64,000 bases of DNA from RGIG3178 sp963674495. GTDB taxonomy: Bacteria > Bacillota > Clostridia > Christensenellales > QAND01. The notes beneath the pieces were generated by a model that was not told the origin of the DNA, did not search any database, and worked only from the letters and a program-made list of their open reading frames with translations. Each line of letters opens with the position of its first letter. Position 1 is the first letter of the stretch. Positions 1 to 9,457 of the stretch are shown piece by piece. The position numbers and the translations under genes were made by a program. Location of the stretch: assembly GCA_963674495.2 (NCBI GenBank), contig CAXXLG010000002.1, positions 868,001 to 932,000 on the forward strand, read 5' to 3'.

Positions 1-661
1 TGCGTCCGTCCGCCTCATCCACTTCACGGAAGTACTTGCGCACCTTGCGGTAATATACGTAGGAAAAGGACAAAAGCAACGGCACGCAGCTAAGCGACAC
101 CAGCGTCATCACGCGGCTCATGGGCAGCATGATGACAAGGGCGAAAGCGATCAGGCATATTGCGCGCAGCAGTTCGGTGGCCTGTGAATGCAGAAACTGG
201 CGGATTGTCTGCACGTCGGAGGTACAGCGCTGCAAAAGATCGCCTGTACCCATCTGTTGAAGCGTACCATAGGGAAGGTGTTGGATGTGATCGTATAGCC
301 GTTCGCGCAGCAGCTTCATGGACAGTTCGCACGCATCGTTTGTCAGCCGATACCGCAGCATGGTGAAAAGCCCGTTGACAGCGGCAACGAGAATCATGGC
401 AATAGCGCAGATCCAAAGGTTGTTTTTGAGCGCCTGAACGCCGCCTAGCCATCCGATGATCGGATGTGTGAACGAAGGCAACGAAATGGGATCGTTGCCG
501 ATCACGCTGTCCACCGTGAAGCGCAGCACCTGCTGGGGCATGAACGTTAAAAGCGCGGATGTGGCTACGCACAAAAGGCCCAGCACAAACCGTATGCGGT
601 GACCCCGCAATATAACGCCGAAAAGGGTATGTCTTTTCAGTTTGACGTCTTGTGTATCCAT
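1..661 (-). CDS. ABC half-transporter, N-terminal membrane part (cut by window edge)
   Basis: This is the first 220 residues of a multidrug or lipid exporter-type ABC protein; the gene runs off the left edge before its ATPase domain. The protein starts MDTQDVKLKRHTLFGVI and has hydrophobic segments near residues 23-42, 82-100 and 165-200. Between them are ABC type-1 exporter features: a short first helix, a long extracytoplasmic loop, and the coupling-helix region with YGTLQQMGTGDLLQRCTSD, typical of YheH/YheI, LmrA and MsbA relatives. An in-frame stop lies shortly upstream of the ATG, so this is the first available ATG, although no strong Shine-Dalgarno site precedes it. Homologues usually work as homo- or heterodimers exporting hydrophobic compounds; the substrate here cannot be told. 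The family call is firm. Confidence 0.85.
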   Translation of the reverse strand, partial: MDTQDVKLKRHTLFGVILRGHRIRFVLGLLCVATSALLTFMPQQVLRFTVDSVIGNDPISLPSFTHPIIGWLGGVQALKNNLWICAIAMILVAAVNGLFTMLRYRLTNDACELSMKLLRERLYDHIQHLPYGTLQQMGTGDLLQRCTSDVQTIRQFLHSQATELLRAICLIAFALVIMLPMSRVMTLVSLSCVPLLLSFSYVYYRKVRKYFREVDEADGR

Positions 662-855
662 CAATGGCAGTATACGCTATGCATCGATGCAAAGGCAAGG
701 GCAAAAGAGGTCCTGGCGCAATCAAAACCTGTGCGGTTTCAGGCAAGGGTATGGCCGGCAAAACTTGTATTACGGGCGTTTCCTTGATAGAATATGACAT
801 GACCGGATATGGTAATATGACTCTAATGTGAGATGTCATAGAAAGGAAGACGATT

Positions 856-2514
856 TTGAAAGTAACCACTAAAGATATTTTAATTGCATTGGTTGTTACG
901 ATTGCGGCGGGGGCGGTGGCTTTTTACCTGCTTTTGCCCGCCGTTAACATCCATGACAAGACATTTGTCGGCATGGTGGCCATCCTATTGTTCCTGTTCG
1001 CGCTGATTTGCTATGTGCGCGGTGGCTGGCGGGCAGGCATGGCGCTGTTTGCCGACGGTTTCCATCTTGGCATAGCGGAGGGCGCGGCGATTGTGGGCGC
1101 GGTCATACTGTTGCTGGCGACTGTCGTCGGCGGGATTGGTTCCACCAAGATCCTGTGGGCAGCCAAATACCAAAAACTGTTGGCTGTGGAGGAAGGGAGC
1201 TTCACCGAGGACGTCAGCCAGGCACACTTTGACAACATCCCCATGCTGGATCTTAACAGCGCGGTCAAACTGGGCGACCGTAAGATGGGTGAGTTGGTGG
1301 ATATGGTCAGCCAGTTCGAAGTGGCCAGCGATTATGCCCAGATCAACTATCAGGGTGAACCGGTGCGGGTGACACCGTTGGAATACGGCGATTTGATCAA
1401 ATGGTTCAACAACCAAAAGGAAGGCTTGCCCGCCTACATCATCATCAACATGGTGACGCAGGAGGTGACGGTACAGCGGCTGACGGAGGGCATGAAATAT
1501 TCGTTCTCCGACCACTTTGGACGCTATTTGCCAAGGCAATTGCGCTTCAAATATCCGACGTTCCTCTTTGACAACCCCATATTTGAAGTGGACGAAGACG
1601 GACACCCGTTCTGGGTGGTTCCGCGTATCGATTACACCATCGGACTCTACGGCGGCGAGGACATTCTTGGCGTGGTGCTGTGCGACGCTGTGACCGGCGA
1701 TACAACGTATTATCCGCTTTCCGAAGTGCCTCAATGGATCGACCGGGCCATCAATTCCAATCTGGTGATGGAACAGTTTGATTATTACGGAACGTTGAAA
1801 CACGGGTTCTGGAATTCCATATTTGGACAGCGCGATTCTCTCCAGACCACCAGCGGTTACAACTACATTGCCATGAACGACGATATCTTCCTGTACACAG
1901 GCGTAACCAGCGTGGGCACCGACCAGAGCAACGTGGGATTCCTGTTGGTCAACCAACGTACCAAGGCAGCAAAATACTATTCCGCGCCCGGCGCCGACGA
2001 GACCTCTGCGATGAGCTCGGCCGAGGGCCAAGTGCAGAATTTGCGCTACAATGCAACATTCCCGCTGTTACTAAACATCGGGAACCAACCGACGTATTTC
2101 ATGGCGCTCAAGGATGATGCACAGTTGGTCAAGATGTATGCGATGGTCAATGTCGGCCAGTACCAGCTCGTGGCCACCGGCACCACAGTGCTCGAATGCG
2201 AGGAAGCATATATCAGGCTGCTCGGCGATCACGGACTGACCGACGAGAACATACCGGGCATCGAAACCATTTCCGCCAAAATTACGGATATTCGTACGGC
2301 GGTGTTGGAAGGCAATTCCGTGTATTATTTGGCGCTTGAAGGATACCAGACAATGTTCATCGTGCCCGTTGCAAACTATAACGAAGTAGTGACCTACAAC
2401 GTAGGCGACACCGTGGAATTGCAATATGCACCGGGGGACAGCATGTTAAATACGATTTATTCGCTCGAAAAGGTTACTGAACAAACCACCGTAGAGCAGC
2501 CGGTGCAGCCATAG
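856..2514 (+). CDS. large conserved-looking membrane protein of unknown function
   Basis: I do not recognise this 552-residue protein. Three hydrophobic segments lie at about residues 8-28, 37-54 and 74-95. A long soluble region follows, without cysteine-rich or ATP-binding motifs but with alternating short hydrophobic strands and many aromatic residues, which suggests a beta-rich domain. The start is TTG: a GAAAGGAAG Shine-Dalgarno lies six bases upstream, and no ATG is better placed. It is transcribed divergently from the ABC transporter to its left, with about 195 bases between them, and ends at a strong hairpin terminator, so it is probably a single-gene unit. It could be a cell-envelope or sensory protein, but the sequence shows no specific function. 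Confidence 0.75.
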   Translation: MKVTTKDILIALVVTIAAGAVAFYLLLPAVNIHDKTFVGMVAILLFLFALICYVRGGWRAGMALFADGFHLGIAEGAAIVGAVILLLATVVGGIGSTKILWAAKYQKLLAVEEGSFTEDVSQAHFDNIPMLDLNSAVKLGDRKMGELVDMVSQFEVASDYAQINYQGEPVRVTPLEYGDLIKWFNNQKEGLPAYIIINMVTQEVTVQRLTEGMKYSFSDHFGRYLPRQLRFKYPTFLFDNPIFEVDEDGHPFWVVPRIDYTIGLYGGEDILGVVLCDAVTGDTTYYPLSEVPQWIDRAINSNLVMEQFDYYGTLKHGFWNSIFGQRDSLQTTSGYNYIAMNDDIFLYTGVTSVGTDQSNVGFLLVNQRTKAAKYYSAPGADETSAMSSAEGQVQNLRYNATFPLLLNIGNQPTYFMALKDDAQLVKMYAMVNVGQYQLVATGTTVLECEEAYIRLLGDHGLTDENIPGIETISAKITDIRTAVLEGNSVYYLALEGYQTMFIVPVANYNEVVTYNVGDTVELQYAPGDSMLNTIYSLEKVTEQTTVEQPVQP

Positions 2515-2538
2515 TGGATGTCGGTTCGTATGCAAAAT

Positions 2539-2575
2539 AAAGACGGGCGGCGGGTTCGCCTGCTCCCGTCTTTTG
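2539..2575 (+). terminator. rho-independent terminator
   Basis: An AAGACGGG arm pairs with CCCGTCTT around a GC-rich inner loop and is followed by a T-run. It closes the unknown membrane-protein gene upstream. Confidence 0.75.
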
Positions 2576-2642
2576 AGTGTCAGCATGCCGTTTTGACGCA
2601 GGAACGATTCGAGAACGTAATACGAAGAAGGAGGAGTTTACC

Positions 2643-3044
2643 TTGACAGGAAAACTTGTGGGCCTAGCCCATATTGGTATCTATACCGCGGACATGGATA
2701 CCTCCATCGCCTTTTACAAACGCTTGGGGTTTGAACTTGATACCATTAACACGTTACCGGGCGCCGAACTGGGCTTTATGAGTTTGGGTACGTGCCTGAT
2801 CGAATTGATACAGCCGGCTGATTTGAAACGGTTGGATGGTCTTGTCGGCGGCGTCATTGCGCACATTGCCATTGAATGCCGGGGCATTGAGGGTGTTGTA
2901 GGAAGGCTCAAGGGCGAGGGCATCATTAAACAGGATGAAATCATCAAAACGTCCGATTTGATTCTCGACGGTGTGAAAAATATCTTCTTTGTGGGGCCGT
3001 CGGGCGAGAACATCGAGTTGTTTGACTACTATAAACGGGATTGA
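2643..3044 (+). CDS. VOC (glyoxalase/bleomycin-resistance) family protein
   Basis: A 133-residue protein of the vicinal oxygen chelate fold. Paired beta-alpha-beta modules are visible: HIGIYTADMDTSIAFYKRLG at the N-terminus supplies the first metal-ligand His, and the C-terminal GENIELFDYY supplies the usual metal-ligand Glu. This resembles lactoylglutathione lyase or methylmalonyl-CoA epimerase-like proteins, but the substrate cannot be assigned. A longer reading frame exists upstream, but the TTG start is chosen because AAGGAGGAG lies seven bases before it and family similarity begins immediately after. It is the first gene of a probable operon with two FGGY kinases, starting 33 bases before the first of them, which suggests a role in handling a sugar-derived carbonyl or epimerisable intermediate (inference). 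Confidence 0.85.
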   Translation: MTGKLVGLAHIGIYTADMDTSIAFYKRLGFELDTINTLPGAELGFMSLGTCLIELIQPADLKRLDGLVGGVIAHIAIECRGIEGVVGRLKGEGIIKQDEIIKTSDLILDGVKNIFFVGPSGENIELFDYYKRD

Positions 3045-3077
3045 TCCTATAAAAGCTATTTTGAAAGGGCGATGAAG

Positions 3078-4535
3078 ATGGCGTACATTCTGGCGCACGA
3101 CTTTGGTACAAGCGCAGACAAAGCATCCCTGTTTACCACAGAGGGACGGTTTGTTAAAACCAAAACGGTGAGCTATCCGACGTACTATAGCCACGGCACA
3201 TGGGCGGAACAAGACCCTGAGGATTGGTGGAACGCGTTTTGCCAAAGCACGAAAGCGCTGATGGAAGGCGTCGACGAGAAAGAGGTGTTGTGCGTTTCCT
3301 TTGACGGGACGTATCCCAACTGCCTTTGCGTGGATAAAAACTTAAAACCGTTGCACAGGGCCATGATATGGCAGGATGCACGGAGTTACCAGGAAGCCCG
3401 GGAGATCAGTGAGAAGCTCCCCGCCAAATATACCGCCGGTCGCCCCAACAACGTGCTGCCGACGGATCGGACGCTGTCCAAGCTGATGTGGGTTAAAAAA
3501 CACCAGAGCGAAATCTTTGAAAAGACGTACAAGGTGTTTCCCAGCGTGATGGATTACATCATTTTGAAGTTGACGGGCAACACGGTGTGCGATTACAACA
3601 CCGGCGGCGGTACTGCTTTCATGAACGTGGCGCGCACCGAATGGTCGGACGAAGTTCTATCCATTGCAGGCGTTGCGCGTTCGATGATGCCGGAACTGCA
3701 CAATCGAACGGATATTGTGGGCGAAGTGCCCGAGGATATGGCACAGTTGTGTGGTCTGGCTGCTGGCACCAAGCTAGTGATGGGTACGGGCGATTCCGCC
3801 AGTACGTCCATCGGTGCGGGCATGCTCAAACCGGGCGATGCGTACATGAACGGCGGGACGTCGGCGGGTATCATAGGCTTGAGCCGCGAAGGCAAGAAAT
3901 TGGGCGGACAGACGACGTCTTCCGGATCGTCTTTGAGCTGGCTCAAGAACAATATCTGTTTGTTGGAACAGAGAATAGCACAGGAAAGTGGCCGTGATTT
4001 CTACGACATCTTCAACGAAAAAATCATACAGGCCCCCGTGGGATCCAACGGTGCGATGTTCCATCCCTACCTTGCGGGCGAACGGGCGCCGCGCAACAAT
4101 CCGCGCGCCAAGGGCTCGTTTGTAGGCATCTCTCTGACAACGACGCGCGAGGATATCATGCGCAGCCTAGTGGAGGGCATCGGACTGAACATCAACCTGA
4201 TCCTTCAGGACATTCGAGACCGCGGCTATGAGATAAAGCGCATTCCCATCGTTGGAGGCATGGGCAAGAGCCCGGTGTTCAGGCAGATATTTGCGGATAT
4301 TATGAACGTTGAATTCGTTGCATTTGAATACATGGACGAGGCAGCCACCGTTGGCACAGCGGTACTGGGCGGAATAGCGCTTGGGTTGTACGAAGATGAA
4401 TCCGCGGTGGAGAAGTTTATGAAGGTGACAGCGGTAACCAAACCCGATGCAGAAAATCATGAGAAGTACAAGAAGATCATGCCGCTGTTCGAAAAGGTCT
4501 ACCAAGCACAGGTGCCCGTGTACGAATACATGTAA
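3078..4535 (+). CDS. FGGY-family carbohydrate kinase (xylulokinase-like), copy 1
   Basis: A 485-residue sugar kinase of the FGGY family. The N-terminal ATPase lobe starts with ILAHDFGTSADKA, the phosphate-1 loop of the actin-like fold. WAEQDPEDWW and SFDGT follow. The C-terminal lobe contains GTGDSASTSIGAG, whose Asp is in the position of the catalytic base of xylulokinase, and the FGGY-signature-like GGMGKSPVFRQIFADIMN. The length is normal for the family. Two ATGs lie two codons apart; the second is chosen because the AAAGGG Shine-Dalgarno is eight bases from it and only two from the first, and the paralogue downstream also begins at this point. It probably phosphorylates a ketose or polyol in the cytoplasm. 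The exact substrate is unknown. Confidence 0.9.
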   Translation: MAYILAHDFGTSADKASLFTTEGRFVKTKTVSYPTYYSHGTWAEQDPEDWWNAFCQSTKALMEGVDEKEVLCVSFDGTYPNCLCVDKNLKPLHRAMIWQDARSYQEAREISEKLPAKYTAGRPNNVLPTDRTLSKLMWVKKHQSEIFEKTYKVFPSVMDYIILKLTGNTVCDYNTGGGTAFMNVARTEWSDEVLSIAGVARSMMPELHNRTDIVGEVPEDMAQLCGLAAGTKLVMGTGDSASTSIGAGMLKPGDAYMNGGTSAGIIGLSREGKKLGGQTTSSGSSLSWLKNNICLLEQRIAQESGRDFYDIFNEKIIQAPVGSNGAMFHPYLAGERAPRNNPRAKGSFVGISLTTTREDIMRSLVEGIGLNINLILQDIRDRGYEIKRIPIVGGMGKSPVFRQIFADIMNVEFVAFEYMDEAATVGTAVLGGIALGLYEDESAVEKFMKVTAVTKPDAENHEKYKKIMPLFEKVYQAQVPVYEYM

Positions 4536-4649
4536 ACGGAGAAAGTTTCAAAAAAAGCATTGATGACGCACAGGATGTCAGATAAAAGCATGGTGAAACA
4601 TGCCAAGATGTCCCTGAGGCTTTTACAATTTGATAGGAGGGTATTGGCA

Positions 4650-6113
4650 ATGGAATATATTTTGGCACATGACTTGGGCACCAGTGGGGATAAAGCGGCG
4701 CTGCTGACAACTGACGGGAAAATCGTCAAAACCAAGACGGTCAGTTATCCGACATATTGCAGCAGAGGGACGTGGGCTGAACAGGATCCCGAAGACTGGT
4801 GGAATGCGTTTTGCCGGTGCACGAAAGCGTTGATGGAGGGCATCGACAAGGATAGGGTATTGTGCGTGTCCTTTGATGGTACGCTCCCAAACTGCCTGTG
4901 TGTCGATCAAGAACTCAAACCATTGCATAAATCAATGATCTGGCAGGATGCCCGTTCGTTTGAGGAGGCGCGGGAGATCAGTCTCAGGCTTCCGGACAAG
5001 TACACTGCTGATTATCCGAACAACATCTTGCCGACGGATCGGACACTGCCCAAATTGCTCTGGATCAAAAAGCATCGTCCGGATATCTTTGAAAAAACCC
5101 ACAAGGTATTGCCCAGCGTGATGGACTATATCATCCTAAAGATGACAGGATGCGCGGTATGCGATCATAGCATTGGTCGCGCTACCGCGATGTCGGACAA
5201 TGTCCGCCCCGTCTGCGACTGGTCGGACGAGGTGTTGAGGATCGCGGGGATTCCGCGCTCCATGATGCCGCAGCTGCAGTACCGTACCGATATCGTAGGT
5301 GAAGTGCCGGCACACCTGACGGATATTTGTGGACTCAAAGCGGGGACCAAACTTGTGATGGGTACCGCCGATACCGCATGCACCTCCATCGGCGCGGGAT
5401 TGATCGAGCAAGGTGATGCCTACATGAACGGCGGCACATCGGCGGGGATCATTGCCATGGGCAAGAACAACAAGAAACACGGCGGACAGACCACTTCCTC
5501 CGGTGCTTCGCTGAAATGGTTAATAAACAACATTTGCCTGCTCGAACAAAGAGTTGCGCAACAGACTGGACGCGATATATACGAAATTATCAGCGAGAGG
5601 ATTGCACAGGCTCCATTGGGCAGCAACGGCGTAATGTTTCATCCGTATCTCGCGGGCGAACGTGCGCCGCGGCACAACCCACGTGCCAAAGGTTCGTTGG
5701 TGGGCATTACGCTGACTACTACGCGCGAGGATATGATGCGCAGCGTGGTGGAGGGCATCGGACTCAATGTGAATTTAATCCTGCAAAGCGTGCGGGACAA
5801 AGGCCTTGAAATCACACGTATGCCCATTGTCGGCGGCATGGGAAAAAGCGCGGTGTTCCGGCAAATATTTGCCGATATCATGAACGTAGAGCTTATCACG
5901 TTCGAGTATATGGATGAAGCGGCCGCCGTTGGTGCGGCGGTATTGGGGGGGATCGCGCTTGGGATATACGAGGATGAATCGGCAGTGAAGGAATTTATGA
6001 AAGTGACATCCGTTACAAAACCAAACAGGGAGAATCATGAGAAGTACAGGAAAATCATGCCGCTGTTTGAAAGGGTATATGAAGCGCAGGTGCCCGTGTA
6101 CGAATACATGTAG
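4650..6113 (+). CDS. FGGY-family carbohydrate kinase (xylulokinase-like), copy 2
   Basis: A full-length paralogue of the gene just upstream, closely similar along its whole length and ending with the same residues (QVPVYEYM). The start is the ATG after AGGAGG at nine-base spacing; the 30 in-frame codons before it have no family similarity. The phosphate-1 loop (ILAHDLGTSGDKA) and catalytic Asp region (GTADTACTSIGAG) are both kept, so the copy looks functional. The clearest differences are around residues 180-195, near the predicted substrate-binding region, where this copy has a few extra residues. That suggests tandem duplication followed by a change of sugar specificity (inference). A terminator follows directly, so the two kinases and the VOC gene form one unit. 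Confidence 0.9.
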   Translation: MEYILAHDLGTSGDKAALLTTDGKIVKTKTVSYPTYCSRGTWAEQDPEDWWNAFCRCTKALMEGIDKDRVLCVSFDGTLPNCLCVDQELKPLHKSMIWQDARSFEEAREISLRLPDKYTADYPNNILPTDRTLPKLLWIKKHRPDIFEKTHKVLPSVMDYIILKMTGCAVCDHSIGRATAMSDNVRPVCDWSDEVLRIAGIPRSMMPQLQYRTDIVGEVPAHLTDICGLKAGTKLVMGTADTACTSIGAGLIEQGDAYMNGGTSAGIIAMGKNNKKHGGQTTSSGASLKWLINNICLLEQRVAQQTGRDIYEIISERIAQAPLGSNGVMFHPYLAGERAPRHNPRAKGSLVGITLTTTREDMMRSVVEGIGLNVNLILQSVRDKGLEITRMPIVGGMGKSAVFRQIFADIMNVELITFEYMDEAAAVGAAVLGGIALGIYEDESAVKEFMKVTSVTKPNRENHEKYRKIMPLFERVYEAQVPVYEYM

Positions 6114-6122
6114 AAAATAAGG

Positions 6123-6150
6123 AAAAGCGCGGGTAAACCGCGCTTTTTTG
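6123..6150 (+). terminator. rho-independent terminator
   Basis: AAAGCGCGG, loop GTAAA, CCGCGCTTTTTTG. A short GC-rich stem with a T-run, closing the VOC/FGGY unit. Confidence 0.85.
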
Positions 6151-6221
6151 TTTCCATAAATTATGATGGAACGACACAGAACAACAGGGAGCTTTGTGAA
6201 GCGAAAAACCGAAGCAGGCAG

Positions 6222-6749
6222 TTACTTGCTGGTTTTTTTGCTCGTCTTGCTTGTTTTACGGGATGTGCGCTGCGTTACGACTTTATTCTTATAATCATCT
6301 GACAGTACGCTGATGCTGCCGTTCACTTCAAGCACTGCTAGATTGACGGCTTTTACATCGCATATGCCATGGTCACGAATGGCGCCTTCCAATTCGTCCA
6401 TGGTCAATCGAGCCCTTTCCAGATTGCGCCTTTTGACCGATCCGTTGTAGATGAGCATTATGTCCTCACCCTGTATCAATTTGCTGAAACCGTCAAAGTG
6501 GTACATGAGTTCTTTCAATATAAAATTAGCAACAAACAGTGCCCCCGCCGCCACAAGGCCGCCCCACAATGATGTGTCTGGACCGACCATGGCATTCTGT
6601 ACGGCGTTGCTGATCAACAGGACAAAAACCAGATCCGTGACGGATATTTGACTCAACGTTTTTCGACCGGTTAATCGCAGACCGGCGAGAATAAAGGCAT
6701 ATACCGCCAACGAACTTAGAACGATGATAACATAGTGGTTGGAAAACAT
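6222..6749 (-). CDS. DUF421 (YetF-like) membrane protein
   Basis: A 175-residue protein with three predicted N-terminal membrane helices (about residues 5-25, 35-53 and 62-80) followed by a cytoplasmic domain. The helix region carries RLTGRKTLSQISVTDLVFVL, and the soluble part has the ELMYHFDGFSKLIQGEDIMLIYNG pattern of the DUF421/YetF family; the function of that family is poorly defined and members are often linked to spores or stress. AAGGAGGG precedes the ATG. The C-terminus is unusual: the last 14 residues are a Lys/Thr/Ser repeat (TSRKTSKTSKKTSK), not expected in the fold and possibly a basic membrane- or nucleic-acid-contacting tail. It is convergent with the kinase operon. Confidence 0.85.
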   Translation of the reverse strand: MFSNHYVIIVLSSLAVYAFILAGLRLTGRKTLSQISVTDLVFVLLISNAVQNAMVGPDTSLWGGLVAAGALFVANFILKELMYHFDGFSKLIQGEDIMLIYNGSVKRRNLERARLTMDELEGAIRDHGICDVKAVNLAVLEVNGSISVLSDDYKNKVVTQRTSRKTSKTSKKTSK

Positions 6750-6882
6750 CTTCCACCCTCCTTATTTGTACTAAAATTTATCATAACATGTATCGACATG
6801 CTTTTCACATATCAATCGCTAAATTGGATTGTGAAAATACGCATATGTATTGCACAGACCGCATCGAAAGGGAAATTTACAA

Positions 6883-6911
6883 TGCCTTCCAATGCGCTAT
6901 TATGCTATAAT
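6883..6911 (+). promoter_or_regulatory. extended -10 promoter for the P-type ATPase gene
   Basis: TGCTATAAT at 6903-6911 is a perfect extended -10 element (TGnTATAAT). The -35 region at 6883-6888 is weak (TGCCTT), as is common with extended -10 promoters. It lies about 125 bases before the ATPase start, leaving a leader in which I see no obvious riboswitch. Confidence 0.45.
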
Positions 6912-7035
6912 AATAAGTATATTTTGCGGGTGATGCACGAATATGTATATGCCATATGCAATCATGGTATAACGGCATAGCCTTTGACGGATGCGGACGG
7001 CATTTTTACATCTAAAACGCAAAGGAGCATGGTAT

Positions 7036-9456
7036 ATGGATGAATTGAGGGGGCTTACCTTGGATGAAGCGGCCAAGCGATTGCAGCGTTTTGGCCCAAA
7101 CGCCTTGCCCGAGCCGCGACACCGGTTGCTAAAGCTGATATTTCGGCAGTTTCGGGGCATATTCAACGTACTATTGCTGGTTGCGGCTGTTGTAACATTC
7201 GCGTTAGGGGAACCTATAGACGGATCCTTTATATTGTTTTTTGTTGTTATGGGGACAGCCTTGAACGTCTATCAGGAATATAAGTCGAGCGCGGCTGTTG
7301 ATAAACTCAAGTCCTATCTTAGCCGGACAATCACAGTTGTGCGTAACGGGGAGGCCGCTCAAATACCCATCGAGGATATTGTACCTGGTGATTTGCTTAA
7401 GCTTCAATCCGGCGATATTGTCCCGGCAGATGCAATTGTTCGCCAGGCGGGCGATTTGTTGGTCGATGAAACGACATTCACCGGAGAAAGCATACCCGTT
7501 GCCAAAAGCGAAACATCCGCATCATATGAGGATGCTCAGGACCAGAACTGTCTATTACAGGGCGTGGTGGTTATCAGCGGTAACGCACTGGCCGAAGTAA
7601 CCGCAACCGGCCAACAAACGCGGCTGGCCGGCATAGCGGTGAGCGCCACCACGGAACGTGAACGCAGCGATCTTGACAAAGGCATTGACCGCATCAGCAG
7701 ATTTATTCTGATAACCACACTGAGCACGCTTACCATCGTGATTTTGGCAAACCTGTTGATTGGCGGCGGGGAGACAGACATACCGCACTATCTGATCTTT
7801 GCGATCGCGCTTGCGGTTTCAGTGATTCCCGAGGCGTTGCCGCTTGTATTGACCTTTTCCCTCTCGCGCGGCGCGCTCCAGTTTGCCAAACACGACGTCA
7901 TCGTAAAACGGCTGTCCTCGGTGCAGGACTTGGGTTCGGTCAACCTATTGTGTACGGACAAGACCGGCACGATCACGGAAAACCGCTTGGTATATGCAAA
8001 CGAATACGCCGATGAGGCATCCAAGTTTCATCCGCTTGTGCTCGCCCGGCTTGCGGCGCTGAATTTGAACGAACAGATTCCGGAACCGTTTGACCGTGCA
8101 TCTGACGAATCGCTTTCCGCCGAACAGCGGGCTGAGGTTGAGGCCTTTGAAATTCTCGAAGAAGAAGCGTTTGATCCGGCGCTGCGCAGCAATGGTGCAG
8201 TGCTTACGCGCAACGATGGCCTCAAGATCCATGTGCGCCGGGGCAGCCCGGAATATTTCTTTGAGCAGGGCGTGGTGAAAAAAGAACAGGTTGATACATG
8301 GCTCTTGGAAGAAGAGCGGCAAGGCCACCGTGTGCTTGGCGTCAGCTACGATAACGGTAGCGGCGCAAAATTTGGCGGGTTTGTTTCGTTTGTCGATACG
8401 CTTAAAGCCACAACGAAACAGACGATTGATGCGGCCAAGAGCCTGAACGTGGACATCACCATCATAACAGGCGACGCATTGATGGTGGCGGAATCCGTCG
8501 GCCGGGAAGCCGGTTTGGTGACGGATGTGCGCGAGGTTATACGCGCCGAGGAATTTCTAGCACTGTCGGAAACGGAGCAACAGGAGCGCATCGGTACAAT
8601 CCGCGTATTCGCCCGCACCACACCCGAGCAGAAGCTGCAATTGATCGAGCTGCTTAAGCAACGGTATACGGTGGGATTTTTGGGCGAAGGGATCAATGAT
8701 GTGCCTGCGCTAAAAGCGGCGCATGTTTCGATGGTGGTCCAATCCGCTTCGGATGTTGCGCGTGAAACGGCGGATATCATCCTGTTGAAGAACGATCTGA
8801 GGGTCATCGTGGAAGGCATACGCCGTGGGCGCGAAACGCACGCGAACACGATGAAATACATCCGTGCCACGCTGGTTTCGAATTTTGGGAACTTCTTCGC
8901 CGTGTCCATCGGATCTTTGTTCATCAGTTTTCTTCCCATGCTGCCAAAGCAGTTGCTGTTGCTGAATCTGCTCTCAGACTTTCCCATGATGGCCGTTGCT
9001 TTTGACCGCGTGTCTCCAAAAGAGATAATGGAACCGCAACGATACGATTTCCGTTCGTTGTACACCACATTTTTTGTATTGGGCATCGTCAGTACCGTCT
9101 TTGATTTTATATATTTTGCGCTTTTTTACCGCATATCGCCGCAGGTTTTGCAAACGAACTGGTTTATGGCCAGCGTGATAACAGAACTTTTGCTTATATT
9201 ATCAATCCGTTCCATGGCACCGATCGGCAAGGCCGGCTGGCCTGCGCCGGTTATCATCTATCTGTCGGCAGCCGCAATTGCTGTGGCAATTGCGTTGCCG
9301 CTGATTCCCTGGACCGCCGCTTTCTTTGAGTTTATCAGGCCAAAGGCAATACATGTCGGTTTGATTGTCGCGCTGGCCGCGCTGTATCTGATTGTTACCG
9401 ATCTTGTCAAACGACCGCTTTCCAGGTATTTGGAAAAGCAGACAAAACAGGAATGA
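7036..9456 (+). CDS. P-type cation-transporting ATPase, MgtA-like
   Basis: An 806-residue membrane ATPase with the full P-type layout: an N-terminal cytoplasmic segment; two helices near residues 50-90; an actuator domain with TFTGES; the M4 motif VIPEALPLVLTFS; the phosphorylation site CTDKTGTIT; a nucleotide-binding domain; a hinge; and six C-terminal helices. The M4 motif and the region KYIRATLVSNFGNFFAVSIG plus FLPMLPKQLLLLNLL resemble Mg2+-importing MgtA/MgtB (P3B) more than Ca2+ pumps. The hinge motif reads GEGINDVPAL instead of the almost invariant GDGxNDAPAL, a conservative change at a Mg2+-coordinating Asp. The start chosen follows AAAGGAG by eight bases; a start 15 codons earlier lacks such a site. 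The ion is inferred to be Mg2+; a CorA-type gene lies nearby. Confidence 0.88.
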   Translation: MDELRGLTLDEAAKRLQRFGPNALPEPRHRLLKLIFRQFRGIFNVLLLVAAVVTFALGEPIDGSFILFFVVMGTALNVYQEYKSSAAVDKLKSYLSRTITVVRNGEAAQIPIEDIVPGDLLKLQSGDIVPADAIVRQAGDLLVDETTFTGESIPVAKSETSASYEDAQDQNCLLQGVVVISGNALAEVTATGQQTRLAGIAVSATTERERSDLDKGIDRISRFILITTLSTLTIVILANLLIGGGETDIPHYLIFAIALAVSVIPEALPLVLTFSLSRGALQFAKHDVIVKRLSSVQDLGSVNLLCTDKTGTITENRLVYANEYADEASKFHPLVLARLAALNLNEQIPEPFDRASDESLSAEQRAEVEAFEILEEEAFDPALRSNGAVLTRNDGLKIHVRRGSPEYFFEQGVVKKEQVDTWLLEEERQGHRVLGVSYDNGSGAKFGGFVSFVDTLKATTKQTIDAAKSLNVDITIITGDALMVAESVGREAGLVTDVREVIRAEEFLALSETEQQERIGTIRVFARTTPEQKLQLIELLKQRYTVGFLGEGINDVPALKAAHVSMVVQSASDVARETADIILLKNDLRVIVEGIRRGRETHANTMKYIRATLVSNFGNFFAVSIGSLFISFLPMLPKQLLLLNLLSDFPMMAVAFDRVSPKEIMEPQRYDFRSLYTTFFVLGIVSTVFDFIYFALFYRISPQVLQTNWFMASVITELLLILSIRSMAPIGKAGWPAPVIIYLSAAAIAVAIALPLIPWTAAFFEFIRPKAIHVGLIVALAALYLIVTDLVKRPLSRYLEKQTKQE

Positions 9457-9457
9457 T

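Noticed and set aside
985..2031. Long minus-strand frame inside the unknown membrane protein gene
   Set aside because: It is antisense to a better-supported gene with a Shine-Dalgarno site and terminator, has no ribosome site, and looks like codon-bias shadow.
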